Source of the DNA: a virus
Reading direction: 5' to 3' (one strand)
Length of the DNA stretch: 64,000 nt
Virus record (IMG/VR): IMGVR_UViG_3300042308_000216
Location: 31,878-95,877 of that record
Part shown: positions 30,401 through 36,877 of the stretch, one piece after another
Position numbering within the stretch: position 1 is the stretch's first letter
Layout: the number at the start of each line of letters is the position of its first letter
Notes under the pieces: generated by a model
The model's database searches: none
What the model was told of the DNA's origin: nothing
Seen by the model: only the letters and a program-made list of their open reading frames with translations
Position numbers and translations under genes: made by a program

Positions 30401-32407
30401 TCAGGAGCAGGTTATGTATTTGGATTTGAAGGTAAAAATAGAACTATACCTCATTCTACTTATGCAGCACCTATTAAAGGTACATTACCATCTATAACAA
30501 CAAGTATGGATGGTGAGACATTAGCAGCTGGTTCTTATAGAGTTTCAATTACTATGAGAAGAGTTATGCCTTTAGAGCAAGGTATGCCTAGTAAACCAAA
30601 TACAGTTAATACCATATCTAAAACTCAACCTGTTGAAACTAGTACTGAAGAAATTCAACAAAACTTAGCTGAACCTACACCTCAACCTCAGAAGAGTACA
30701 TTTACATATAAAAATAAAACTATAGAAACTGAGTTTAAACTAACAAATGGTCAAGTAAATGCAATAGAAAGACTTACTGATTTTGCATTAGGTAACACTA
30801 AAACAATTACATTGCAAGGAGCTGCTGGTACAGGTAAAACATCTGTTATAGGTTACTTACAAAAGTTCCTAGGTGACAACTATAACTTTATTTATATGGC
30901 ACCTACACATGCAGCAACTGCTGAGTTAGCAACTGCTACAGTTAAGTCAGGTAATAGAGATTTACCTATGACTGTACAATCTGCATTTAATAAAAGACAG
31001 AATCAAGATACTGGTGAGTGGGAATATGGTACTACTAAAAAGTTAAATAATAAATTAGAGTATACAGATAATATTATTGTAATAGATGAAGTATCTATGT
31101 TAGCTGATAAAGACTACAACATAATACTAGATGCTATTAAAAAGAAACAGATTCAAGTTATCTTTATGGGTGACATACTTCAGATACCTGAAGTTGATAC
31201 TAATAATCCAGAAAGAAAAAGTGTATCAAAAGCATTTTCTGCTAATGAGCAAGTATTACTTACTGAAGTAAAAAGAACTGATGATAATGATATACTTACA
31301 ATCTTAACAGAACTTAGAAACAACCCAACAAGTTTAATACCAGTAATACCAAATAGTAATAGATTACAGTATTTAGACCAAGGAGAGTTTGATAATCAAA
31401 TAGTAGAAACTATTAGAATAGAACCTGAAGAAACTGTACTACTTAGCTATACAAATAATGGTGTTAAAGACAGTAATAGAAAATTAAGAAGAGCATTAGG
31501 TAGAGTTGGTAATCTACAAGAAAATGATATTATAGTTGGTTTTTCAGGTTACAAGTCTAAGCAAATTGAAAAAGGAAACATTGCTAATAGTGTTAGATAC
31601 ACTGTAGAAAATGTTGAAAAAGATGGTAGTAATTATATTATAACAGCAAAATCTCAAAAGCTAAAGGCTTTAGAAGATTTAGGTGTAAAGAATGTAAATG
31701 AATATGCAGTAGGTACATACAAACAATTATCAGCAAATGATTCTTTAGTATTTGAAGACCTTACTAATGAAGACCTTGAAAAAAACAATAGAGATGTTTC
31801 AGAAATATTAAAACTAGTTTATGATACTAAGCAAGCTGCTGTAGCTAGAAGAATTAGATGGAATGTATATGATGCTGCTTTAGCTAAAGCATCTATGTAT
31901 TTTGAAAATGTTAATTTAGGTAGTGACTATGTTTATAATCCAAATACAAATAGAATGGAGTTATACAACTATATAGTTCATGGTGACATACTTAAAAACT
32001 TTGCAGAGTTAAAAGTAGAAAAAGGTATTGACTATGGTCATGCTATTACTATACATAAATCTCAAGGTAGTACAATCAAGAATGTATTTTTTGATGCTAG
32101 TACTTTACCTCAAGGAACATCTTCTAAATTAATACAGAATGGTAATCAAATAAGTACTGAGAAGCATTCTTTAATCTATGTAGCTCTATCAAGAGCATCT
32201 AATATGTTAGTAATTAATAAATCAAATATTAGTAATTTCTATACATTGAACAAAGATTCTAGAAACACAACAGATAATTCAATATCTTTGCCAAAAGATT
32301 TAGGTATGGACAATCTTGAATTTATGAAAGATTTAGATAAACAAGAAAGAGCTGCATATCGTAAATTATTTAATGATGGCACTTTTAAAGTAAAATGTAA
32401 TGGGTAA
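21461..32407 (+). CDS. Giant fusion: virion RNA polymerase-like, metallopeptidase, NADAR, SLOG, AlkB and SF1 helicase
   Basis: 3648 residues in one uninterrupted frame. The loop DFDID at 1304-1308 matches the DxDxD metal-binding loop of the single-chain crAss-type virion RNA polymerase; residues 1 to about 2150 are taken as that enzyme. Next come an HEVTH zinc-peptidase motif (H2296, E2297, H2300, with EFLAEAF as third-ligand candidate), a NADAR-like domain (about 2457-2592, SVEHAYQSWK and LLNTGDKIL), a SLOG-like nucleotide-binding domain (about 2604-2800, HSGGAVGSDES, GGTGYAVQMAI, AGIGSRKS), an AlkB-like dioxygenase (about 2813-3038: H2945-x-D2947, H2998, R3027 and R3033), and a RecD/Dda-like SF1 helicase (GAAGTGKT at 3120-3127, DE at 3209-3210, HKSQGST and YVALSRA late). 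It overlaps the next gene by 8 nt. Domain calls come from motifs only. Confidence 0.75.
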   Translation: MSNCQTTFQDRTIPSGDFEFQIASNQIDLSPTDKSDLDTMSLLTLDLSTIPLLSPDKINSAQQEEMINWLTGEVINFSLNNAVKGVDEKELINNAFNDASELLKSGALQAVELGIPILEERINSILEVYDKLKEIVQIRVNNFGIDFEADAVTPEDATENYEEDKALKVNPYTKIGQEIKRQLFTIYDLDSLQEDGSYTEDDVKRTWFGFPAYKSINQVLPTILSHSKDLPAEFDVIKAKMLDSKDANKWFVPLLDKLSEADGQVRNQFSRWASKAQINLKYLLFDTKTNEFQFNNSNSGRQVDIITNKWKNNLIQTELFKINPDTNEYELDREKADAITKNFEAFSEKYKMLKENYPEELFTELADILKSIGVDIKPREIKRMQRFLDTQGTKWGNSPRAKFSQFFVADKGAVDFMIQRLSKADKEAEGSFNKYNPLSNNTGVRALTLLYSYYQEISTNDSYKNSNNDTIYAYSPKKYATDQFQRIADTAYLGRLMETQFASNSTWGKALMSEDPDTRARFLEVFTLDYFDGATGKGSKLNTPFDQLSASEREKFLLTCFQNQNRKVQSKYRYGSTSYLTMSDKKTLISVQHILEDVDINPETNKLGSKSIDLLYQVFKAEQQRIREFEALSAENKKGLSKEYVKGAKEYILNPWVTKYKAEGKELDSSEDVKIAIEEYYNDIINTKIATWKEVGIISTDNEDNITTTFDKEYFENVKNSKVGSKANINAAIAYAAIDYEVNTIIGNLNLFQLFAGDPASYWKNNVDDTLVNVGKRLAAQIAPGDSLANTRYTDIAGINGHSYTQVIAKDHKMISSSIKYLTKLLDGKEVTDKEIEDYRAGNTKAIEEKYPNAAAYFDIEATDAQEYTTALEHAYNLYHEGKLSDKVYKDLANKLINDRELSDSDVKVLMQPMKPVYFNGDVKSAGTGSLNYYDMSYIKTSSFPLLKEFTVGTELDKLRKQLEKLQDPTGSKDPSQIKLVRMVMSSGIKIGAVQNPVTVFNPDGTVNPDIDFTSSTKSLTRDGYRIQLEVPLKDKKEVNRGTQEIKLLFTDLLDHKFANGKTGQQLKTEYLDLNRQLFKTQLEIFKNQIDADEKGEFNIQLLRDKLVEEAQSRNFSLNEIESLRLVDLDSEGKFVIPLVFNSASDKFESLMISLIDNSVRKQKQTGYSSPLGSSSGFKFQNDLKSIDKSKIIWVEGFDPSGDLKQQRIVDGKVRGSQVFVPWKFRDNNGKLLNAKDFTKELPDGRIVIDHDKLPKDILKSFGFRIPTQGLNSMAYIEIAGFLPEESGDLLIAPAEFTKQMGSDFDIDKLYSYLYTTEFNYKTGKLEKFVFNNKDVFEILSSTNSSLVTKDNKDYRLKTLIKEFGYIKVAKSLFQFYNSKIDTLKKELDDKWSLHEAFVSNVLDTIDVKEASLDTNKTLINKAFRENEIYVAFLRDELSELRSVISALEKNELDEGVNEYLVDKFDIYVDEVRTESINELLRKEFELNNRLEKSVVIKESLKKFNASISDTVKVALDIKNDIFETKRDLRNILKYTSTLQNEILDMHITVLSDPSDLVQSKVTSALGFGKLGELKKVYDKESKSKAESTSPLSSGYQSQKYLSARGGKAGTGYFSALNVFVSVMQGLGLKYNVSTPVDNGKFAMIEKNLVIHKKGNGLSKNVDNMNNLKSENAVAYQSAAVDDEKEQIMASLNITSETFYAIGAWILDGHSQEAITGILTQPIVAEYINAINNKTDIFSDFTKNADLIVFNELYEKYSKMTGLSQEILNETDFNNTVLSEDVLWNSYKATTKDANWAMTQLTALHKFREADVMGKSIQKTISAFSVDSKGLGKSFIEVGLKLDDIKTERESGKITNIEKLLNQSVGGLAVQYSLETVHQLFSKFYPYLIPESYNKVTFDEYLQVTFKDNLSAEQREKEFRDFYNHMKAGVYANMLQQPGVDLYTRRKELMYGENSLGKRVQELQKTTKNPFLIKLTPNVATIVGDPDTVSMRSIGGELFNEDDLYVGFLDLFNKPENRQLAKDLVDYFYINGGSQKAREFSKYIPTGFMVASGYADSLRSANLFNLSNILGSPQMFLQNYIRNNPSKAPQLNRGDYTMSPDGKVTVTSDQFTYVPKNGVDVGVSTAIPYVSIPEVKVNPDDSIKVTIRLYMYDDQGSYVEIPRLGFTTSNYSGTEYGSRYSAIDSNAVKQRVQNPNTVQEPVRQEASSDPVIPNSIKVAANDFEALNINKVNNKEDVKVTLSIINNSTSKALLDLLDKIGSLTLEATPGNSSYKAGRITIDSRIKDPSVLQTKVLHEVTHAVTSEIINKILLNPNNPNFEGLSESQKLAYMRLNKTFTTLRQSVIDGRVPGLNKEGLELFEAKIDALKKGQKGIDFTPDDVEYNPYLNLKEFLAEAFSNTTFQKQLDAMKFTEDRSMLQKLLEDIANFLNKFVADYNKDNVLASVLYDGFTLAGGNEVNIYFKSGENRILSNLNLNSFTGKDGKRYASVEHAYQSWKSGSFDESTYTSPNWVFNGGDNYKVSGNKGTKTENNWNLDLMKGLIRQSLDQNPNAKQALLNTGDKILTHNQDNTIWKNAFPQILMELRKEYYDAGLSGVNNPSDYVNHSGGAVGSDESWDIIGRQFGVTQHKHYREPGALKLDSAELDSRGIKPVNVSEALYNEGIQKSTRAAQQMYGLKGQIKMNYIIRNWAQVKNADSIYAIGVILKPGNRLNTKDDRIALVPQVKGGTGYAVQMAINEGKPVYVYDGTKNGWFKYDYNIKDFVPTSIPTLTKNFAGIGSRKSQDWNKDLQAIRDVYANTFKVQQDTSTNTGGNPKGEKIADGMYVNQQGLSPQEELELFELVRPILEQQAVKSNKGKSAPKMAGLNLNWDYVSNRRGQQTRINVGETLKPNDTYGWFTQSANGQELYPITGRMIELMSKATGIDVSNYDGSIINIYDSNSFIGNHPDIDESKTAEKYPVVVVNIGGPGNIVLGNKKVDLNSGAGYVFGFEGKNRTIPHSTYAAPIKGTLPSITTSMDGETLAAGSYRVSITMRRVMPLEQGMPSKPNTVNTISKTQPVETSTEEIQQNLAEPTPQPQKSTFTYKNKTIETEFKLTNGQVNAIERLTDFALGNTKTITLQGAAGTGKTSVIGYLQKFLGDNYNFIYMAPTHAATAELATATVKSGNRDLPMTVQSAFNKRQNQDTGEWEYGTTKKLNNKLEYTDNIIVIDEVSMLADKDYNIILDAIKKKQIQVIFMGDILQIPEVDTNNPERKSVSKAFSANEQVLLTEVKRTDDNDILTILTELRNNPTSLIPVIPNSNRLQYLDQGEFDNQIVETIRIEPEETVLLSYTNNGVKDSNRKLRRALGRVGNLQENDIIVGFSGYKSKQIEKGNIANSVRYTVENVEKDGSNYIITAKSQKLKALEDLGVKNVNEYAVGTYKQLSANDSLVFEDLTNEDLEKNNRDVSEILKLVYDTKQAAVARRIRWNVYDAALAKASMYFENVNLGSDYVYNPNTNRMELYNYIVHGDILKNFAELKVEKGIDYGHAITIHKSQGSTIKNVFFDASTLPQGTSSKLIQNGNQISTEKHSLIYVALSRASNMLVINKSNISNFYTLNKDSRNTTDNSISLPKDLGMDNLEFMKDLDKQERAAYRKLFNDGTFKVKCNG

Positions 32408-35400
32408 AACTTGTAGGGTAATTTCAAATGATGATATTTTTAATTCTTTAGAAGAATTAATGCATCAACATGTAGCAACTGTATTGAGGACTAGATTTGA
32501 GATGGCTAAAGAGGCTGGTACTGCTGATAGAATGTTAACTTTTCTTATTGATAGATACAAAAAGCACAAGAATAGACAGCCAGAAGATAGAATATTTGAT
32601 AACTACAAAGATGCTAGAGACTATTTTTTAAATACAAGACAAAACTATGACCTTGTAAACCCACCTAGAAAGATTGTAGGTAGTGGTAGCTATGCAGTGT
32701 ATTCATACTCAGGTATGCAATATGCTAATATTATCAGTCAGTTATCAGAAAAACTTGATGAAGAACTAAGCTACTATGAAGAAAAAACTATAGAAGAAAT
32801 TAGAACTAAGCAAAAAGAAGCTAATGAAATCTTTAATGATGAAGGTGAATTATATGCTCCTGATGGTGACATTGACTATTCTGTTAGTATAGAATCACAA
32901 TATGACTTTGTACTTAAAAGAAAAAAGGAAGAGATGACTAACCTTGACAGGTTAATTGCTTTAGAAAAGTCTAAAAGAAATACTGAGAATGTTGAGAAAT
33001 TAACTAAGGCTAAAGAAAGATTAGAGGAAGATATTAAAAAACTAATTGATACTCCTAACTTTTCTGATATAATGAATATAGCATCTGATGATTTAGAAGA
33101 GATAAATACTATTTTAGATAAAGATATGCTATCACCACAAGATCTAGTTATTGTAAAAAACAAACTTGAGTTTTGGTTGAGTGATAAATTTAGAGATGCT
33201 TTTTTTACTAGTGCAGATAAGATTAATGAAGTACCTAGTTATAAAGCTTTTTTAGTTAAAAAAGGAGAGTTTGATAGAAAGAGAGTTCAATGGGAAGACT
33301 TAGCTTCTGCTTACATGAATAGTGTTATTAAAGATGTTACTAATAATAACTATACAGTAGAAGAGCTTAAGATAATGAAAAAACAATTACTAGAGATTAA
33401 TATTGGTCAAGGTCAGATGAGAGATTTATCTACTGACTCTAATATCTTTATTCAAGTAATTGATACTAAAATGAAAGAAGCTAGTGAATTTGCTAGACAA
33501 GAGGTACTTACTTTTCAAAAGAAATTAACTGAAGAAACAGAAGCTTTAATAAAAAGAGCAGGTACTAATAATCCTAAGAAATTATATGAACTGTTTTTAC
33601 AATTAGATTCTAAAGGCAACTGGTCTGGTGGTGTTGTAAATAGATTTTCTCAAAAGTTTTTTGATGCTAGACAAGCAATACAAGTTACAGATTGGTCAGA
33701 TACTGAGAAAGTAAAAGCTAAATACAAATGGTTAAAAGAAAACACAATTACTTTTGACCCTCGTAAACTATTTTATGAAGATTACCTAGAAATGGAAGAA
33801 GGTAATCGTCCAGCATTATTTGATGAAGAGTCTAGAGAAGCTCATATACAAGAACTTAAAAGAGAACTTGGTGAAAGAGGCTTTGCTAATTACTTTGAAA
33901 AACAAAAGAAAGTATTTGAAGATTTCAAAGAAAGATATAATGAGCTTAAAAATACTACAGAAGGTACAGAAGAAGAAGTTAAAGCTGCTTTAGATGCATG
34001 GAAAAAAGAATGGTCTCCATTCTACTACCTTGATAAAACAACAGGTGCTAATGTAAGTGCTGGTAAATTTTTAGGTTATAATTATATTGTAAGTGTACCT
34101 AGAAGATTTAAAAGAGATGGTGAGCCTACTGGTTGGTATGATAAAAACTTTGATAGAATTGAAGCAGACCCTGATTATTTAAAATACTATGAATTCTTAA
34201 CAGATTCTCTACAGAAGTTTAAAGCATACTACCCATCAGATAATGAGTTACAAACAAATTACTTACCTGAGCTTAGAGAAACCCAAGTATTAAAACAATT
34301 CTTTACTAATCCATTAGCATTAAAATCTAATCTATATGATTTCTTTATAGACCAGACAGCAGAAAATGAGATATTCCAAGATCAAACAGATTCTATGGGT
34401 AATCTTATTAGAATATTACCTGCACATATGATGTCTAATAATATGTCAAAACTAAGTGCAATAGAAAAAAGAATACTTGTTGATGAAGCAGTTAAGAAAA
34501 TACCTGATACTACTAGTGTAGAGTTTAAAGCTTTATTGCAACAAATGCAGTATGATGCAATACAAAAGAAACTTAAAGAAAAATCTTTTGATTTATTTAA
34601 AGTATTATCAGCACATGCTGTAACAGCAGAAACTTACAAACATAAAACTAGAACAGAAGATTTTCTTAGAATAGCAAAAGACTTTGTTTATAATGCAGAA
34701 AGAATAAATGTAACTGCTAATGGACAAACAAGTTCTTCTATCATGGGTTTCAATACACAAAAAGATGGTTTAAGAAATCTAATTAATGCTTTTGATTATG
34801 CTGTAGATTCTTGGTATGGTTTAAATAAAAATAAAAAACCGGGTAAACTAGTAGCTAAAGATTTAGAATCTAAAAAGAAAATAGAAGACTATGAAGCCAG
34901 TTTAAAACAGTTAAAAGAGTCAGAGCAAGATGACGAAACTGTAAAAAAAATCAAGGCTATTGAAGAAAATATTAGATCATTACAAAAAATATTTATCACT
35001 TCAAATGCTTCAGACTCTGTGCTTAAATATATCCATATAAAGTCTATGGGTTGGAATCCATTCTCTGCAGTAACTAACTTAGGTTTTGGTTTTATATCTA
35101 ACTATACACATGCAGCAGGTGAGCAAGACTTTACTTCTGAAGAACTTAATAAAGCATATGCTTATTTACTAAACAATGTTTTCAGAGCAACAAGAGCTGT
35201 TAATATGAAAACTGCAGTTAAGATAAGCCAGCTTATGATGGAGTATGGTGTAGTTGGAGATATTAGAGAAGGTACTGGTAGTCATGCTATTAAAGGTATT
35301 AAAGAAAAATTTAAAATTCTATTACCTTATGAAATGACTAGTAGAGCAGAGTTTGTTAACCAAGGTTCTACATTTATAGCAATGATGCTTAATACAAAAA

Positions 35401-36263
35401 ATATTAAAGATTTAGCTAATAATGACAGAACTCTATTTGATGCTTACACATTAGATGCTGATAATAACCTTATATGGAATGAAGCTGAATTTGGTCCACA
35501 AGAAGCATGGCAATCTTTAGGTAAAAATAAAACTGCTTTTAAATTAAAAGTAGAAGCTGTTAAAAAGATTATTCATGGTAACTATGACCCTAATAGTCCT
35601 GTTGCAATTAAAAAGACAGCTTTAGGTAGAGCACTAATGATGTTTAGAAACTGGGTAGCTGAAGGTTTTGCTAACAGGTTTGAATCTGAATATGAAAATA
35701 TTAAGTTAGGTAGACAAGTAAAAGGTAGATATAATTCTTTTTATAATGCTAAAACAAAAGAAGGTGAACCTGTTGGTATTGGTAGGTCAATAAGCTTAAC
35801 TTTACAAGAGATGGCTAGAATATTTACAAAAGGAATGTATAATTCTAAAGGTGTTAATGCTCTTACAGATGTAGATAAAGCTAACCTCAAGAAAAATGCC
35901 ATGGAGTTAAATATTTATTTATCTATACTAGCATTGACTATGTTACTTAAATATATGAAAGATGATGATGATGAAGAAGATGCTATGTTTTTAACTTTTA
36001 TGATTAATAATCTTAATAGACTTCAAACTGATATAACTTTCTATACTAGTCCATTATCTTTTGAAAAACTACAAAGAAATAGTATTCCTGCTTTTGGATT
36101 TATTACTGATATTGCTAGATTAAATAAAGCTGCTTACAAATATATTATGGGTAGAGATGGTGAAAATGGCTCTACTACTTTTTTAGAATCTTTCTTTAGA
36201 GTCTTTCCTATGGGATTTGCTTACTACAGAACAGAAGCTCTTTTAGAAGAAGTACAAGAATAA
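32400..36263 (+). CDS. Giant helical virion protein, last gene of the late operon
   Basis: 1287 residues, overlapping the fusion ORF by 8 nt. It is dominated by long charged helices (IRTKQKEANEIFNDE; LEKSKRNTENVEKLTKAKER; KIEDYEASLKQLKESEQDD). A Gly/aromatic-rich stretch (SMGWNPFSAVTNLGFGFISN) and a hydrophobic helix (NIYLSILALTMLLKYM, followed by KDDDDEEDAMF) near residues 880-1190 suggest membrane contact. The C-terminus (SFFRVFPMGFAYYRTEALLEEVQ) is aromatic. By position and size it is probably ejected with the two preceding giants, perhaps as channel or scaffold protein; no catalytic motif was seen. Transcription of the late unit ends at the hairpin immediately downstream. Confidence 0.6.
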   Translation: MGKTCRVISNDDIFNSLEELMHQHVATVLRTRFEMAKEAGTADRMLTFLIDRYKKHKNRQPEDRIFDNYKDARDYFLNTRQNYDLVNPPRKIVGSGSYAVYSYSGMQYANIISQLSEKLDEELSYYEEKTIEEIRTKQKEANEIFNDEGELYAPDGDIDYSVSIESQYDFVLKRKKEEMTNLDRLIALEKSKRNTENVEKLTKAKERLEEDIKKLIDTPNFSDIMNIASDDLEEINTILDKDMLSPQDLVIVKNKLEFWLSDKFRDAFFTSADKINEVPSYKAFLVKKGEFDRKRVQWEDLASAYMNSVIKDVTNNNYTVEELKIMKKQLLEINIGQGQMRDLSTDSNIFIQVIDTKMKEASEFARQEVLTFQKKLTEETEALIKRAGTNNPKKLYELFLQLDSKGNWSGGVVNRFSQKFFDARQAIQVTDWSDTEKVKAKYKWLKENTITFDPRKLFYEDYLEMEEGNRPALFDEESREAHIQELKRELGERGFANYFEKQKKVFEDFKERYNELKNTTEGTEEEVKAALDAWKKEWSPFYYLDKTTGANVSAGKFLGYNYIVSVPRRFKRDGEPTGWYDKNFDRIEADPDYLKYYEFLTDSLQKFKAYYPSDNELQTNYLPELRETQVLKQFFTNPLALKSNLYDFFIDQTAENEIFQDQTDSMGNLIRILPAHMMSNNMSKLSAIEKRILVDEAVKKIPDTTSVEFKALLQQMQYDAIQKKLKEKSFDLFKVLSAHAVTAETYKHKTRTEDFLRIAKDFVYNAERINVTANGQTSSSIMGFNTQKDGLRNLINAFDYAVDSWYGLNKNKKPGKLVAKDLESKKKIEDYEASLKQLKESEQDDETVKKIKAIEENIRSLQKIFITSNASDSVLKYIHIKSMGWNPFSAVTNLGFGFISNYTHAAGEQDFTSEELNKAYAYLLNNVFRATRAVNMKTAVKISQLMMEYGVVGDIREGTGSHAIKGIKEKFKILLPYEMTSRAEFVNQGSTFIAMMLNTKNIKDLANNDRTLFDAYTLDADNNLIWNEAEFGPQEAWQSLGKNKTAFKLKVEAVKKIIHGNYDPNSPVAIKKTALGRALMMFRNWVAEGFANRFESEYENIKLGRQVKGRYNSFYNAKTKEGEPVGIGRSISLTLQEMARIFTKGMYNSKGVNALTDVDKANLKKNAMELNIYLSILALTMLLKYMKDDDDEEDAMFLTFMINNLNRLQTDITFYTSPLSFEKLQRNSIPAFGFITDIARLNKAAYKYIMGRDGENGSTTFLESFFRVFPMGFAYYRTEALLEEVQE

Positions 36264-36265
36264 AA

Positions 36266-36285
36266 AAGGGGCATTTAAGCCCCTT
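36266..36285. terminator. Bidirectional terminator between converging units
   Basis: A perfect 7-bp stem AAGGGGC/GCCCCTT encloses a 6-nt ATTTAA loop. On the - strand it is followed by six T residues (A run at 36262-36267); on the + strand by TCTATTTTAG. It sits between the stop of the last late gene and the stop of the last leftward gene, so it can end both transcripts. Confidence 0.85.
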
Positions 36286-36290
36286 CTATT

Positions 36291-36515
36291 TTAGTCTATT
36301 GAAACTCCATAATCATTTAGTAACTCATGGAGCATATCTCTAGCATCCTGGTAAGCAGCAGCTGATTTATCATCTAAAGTAGGATCATACTTAAGTTTAC
36401 TTCTTAGCTTTTGGTTTAAATCCCAAAGAACAGCTTTATAATCTGATGCATGTACTGCATCATGAAAATCTGTTTGTTCTTCAGGTAAAGTAAATGTTAT
36501 AGTAGCTTTTGCCAT
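36291..36515 (-). CDS. Small conserved-looking hypothetical protein
   Basis: 74 residues from the ATG at 36515 (MAKATITFTLPEEQTDF), which lies one base after the stop of the upstream gene; the longer frame to 36545 would run into that gene. It has a beta strand followed by two helices (FHDAVHASDYKAVLWDLNQKLRSKLKY and AAAYQDARDMLHELLNDYG). Similar short proteins with a TFTLPEE-type strand are common in tailed phages, without a known function. It is the last gene of the leftward unit, directly before the convergent terminator. Confidence 0.65.
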   Translation of the reverse strand: MAKATITFTLPEEQTDFHDAVHASDYKAVLWDLNQKLRSKLKYDPTLDDKSAAAYQDARDMLHELLNDYGVSID

Positions 36516-36516
36516 A

Positions 36517-36855
36517 TTAATAAATTTTATAAAACCATTTAACAATTTTAGGAACTCTAGCTAATTGCTCATATGCTCTTTTACAATTGTTATCTAAATT
36601 AATATGTAAATTTCTTAATCTTACATTTTCAGCTTTTAATTCCATTACTTGCTTAGAGTATTCCTTAATTTTAACATTAAGTTCTTCTAGCATTCTTTCA
36701 TTAGCACTAAGACCATTCTGTAATGAAATAATCTGAGATACTTTCTCATTAATCAATTCAGATTGTCTATCAATTACTGGTGATGTTACATTAACATCTG
36801 CTACTAATCCATCTACTTGAGGTTTACGTGACCTTCTTCTAGGTTTGTTTTCCAT
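36517..36855 (-). CDS. Coiled-coil protein with basic N-terminus
   Basis: 112 residues. The N-terminus is strongly basic (PRRRSRKPQ), followed by a long leucine-zipper-like coiled coil (residues about 35-95, with heptads such as ERMLEELNVKIKEYSKQVMELKAENVRLRN read in two parts) and a short aromatic tail (IVKWFYKIY). It may bind nucleic acid or act as an assembly factor; nothing is diagnostic. The leader before its ATG is A-rich (AACAACAAACAAATAAATAAG) with no Shine-Dalgarno sequence. Confidence 0.6.
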   Translation of the reverse strand: MENKPRRRSRKPQVDGLVADVNVTSPVIDRQSELINEKVSQIISLQNGLSANERMLEELNVKIKEYSKQVMELKAENVRLRNLHINLDNNCKRAYEQLARVPKIVKWFYKIY

Positions 36856-36877
36856 TGCTTATTTATTTGTTTGTTGT

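Noticed and set aside
21461-32407. Assembly error merging several genes into one giant ORF
   Set aside because: The frame is open for 10.9 kb with uniform composition, and the neighbouring giants are of the kind usual in crAss-like phages. A joining error would normally leave a frameshift or a stop.
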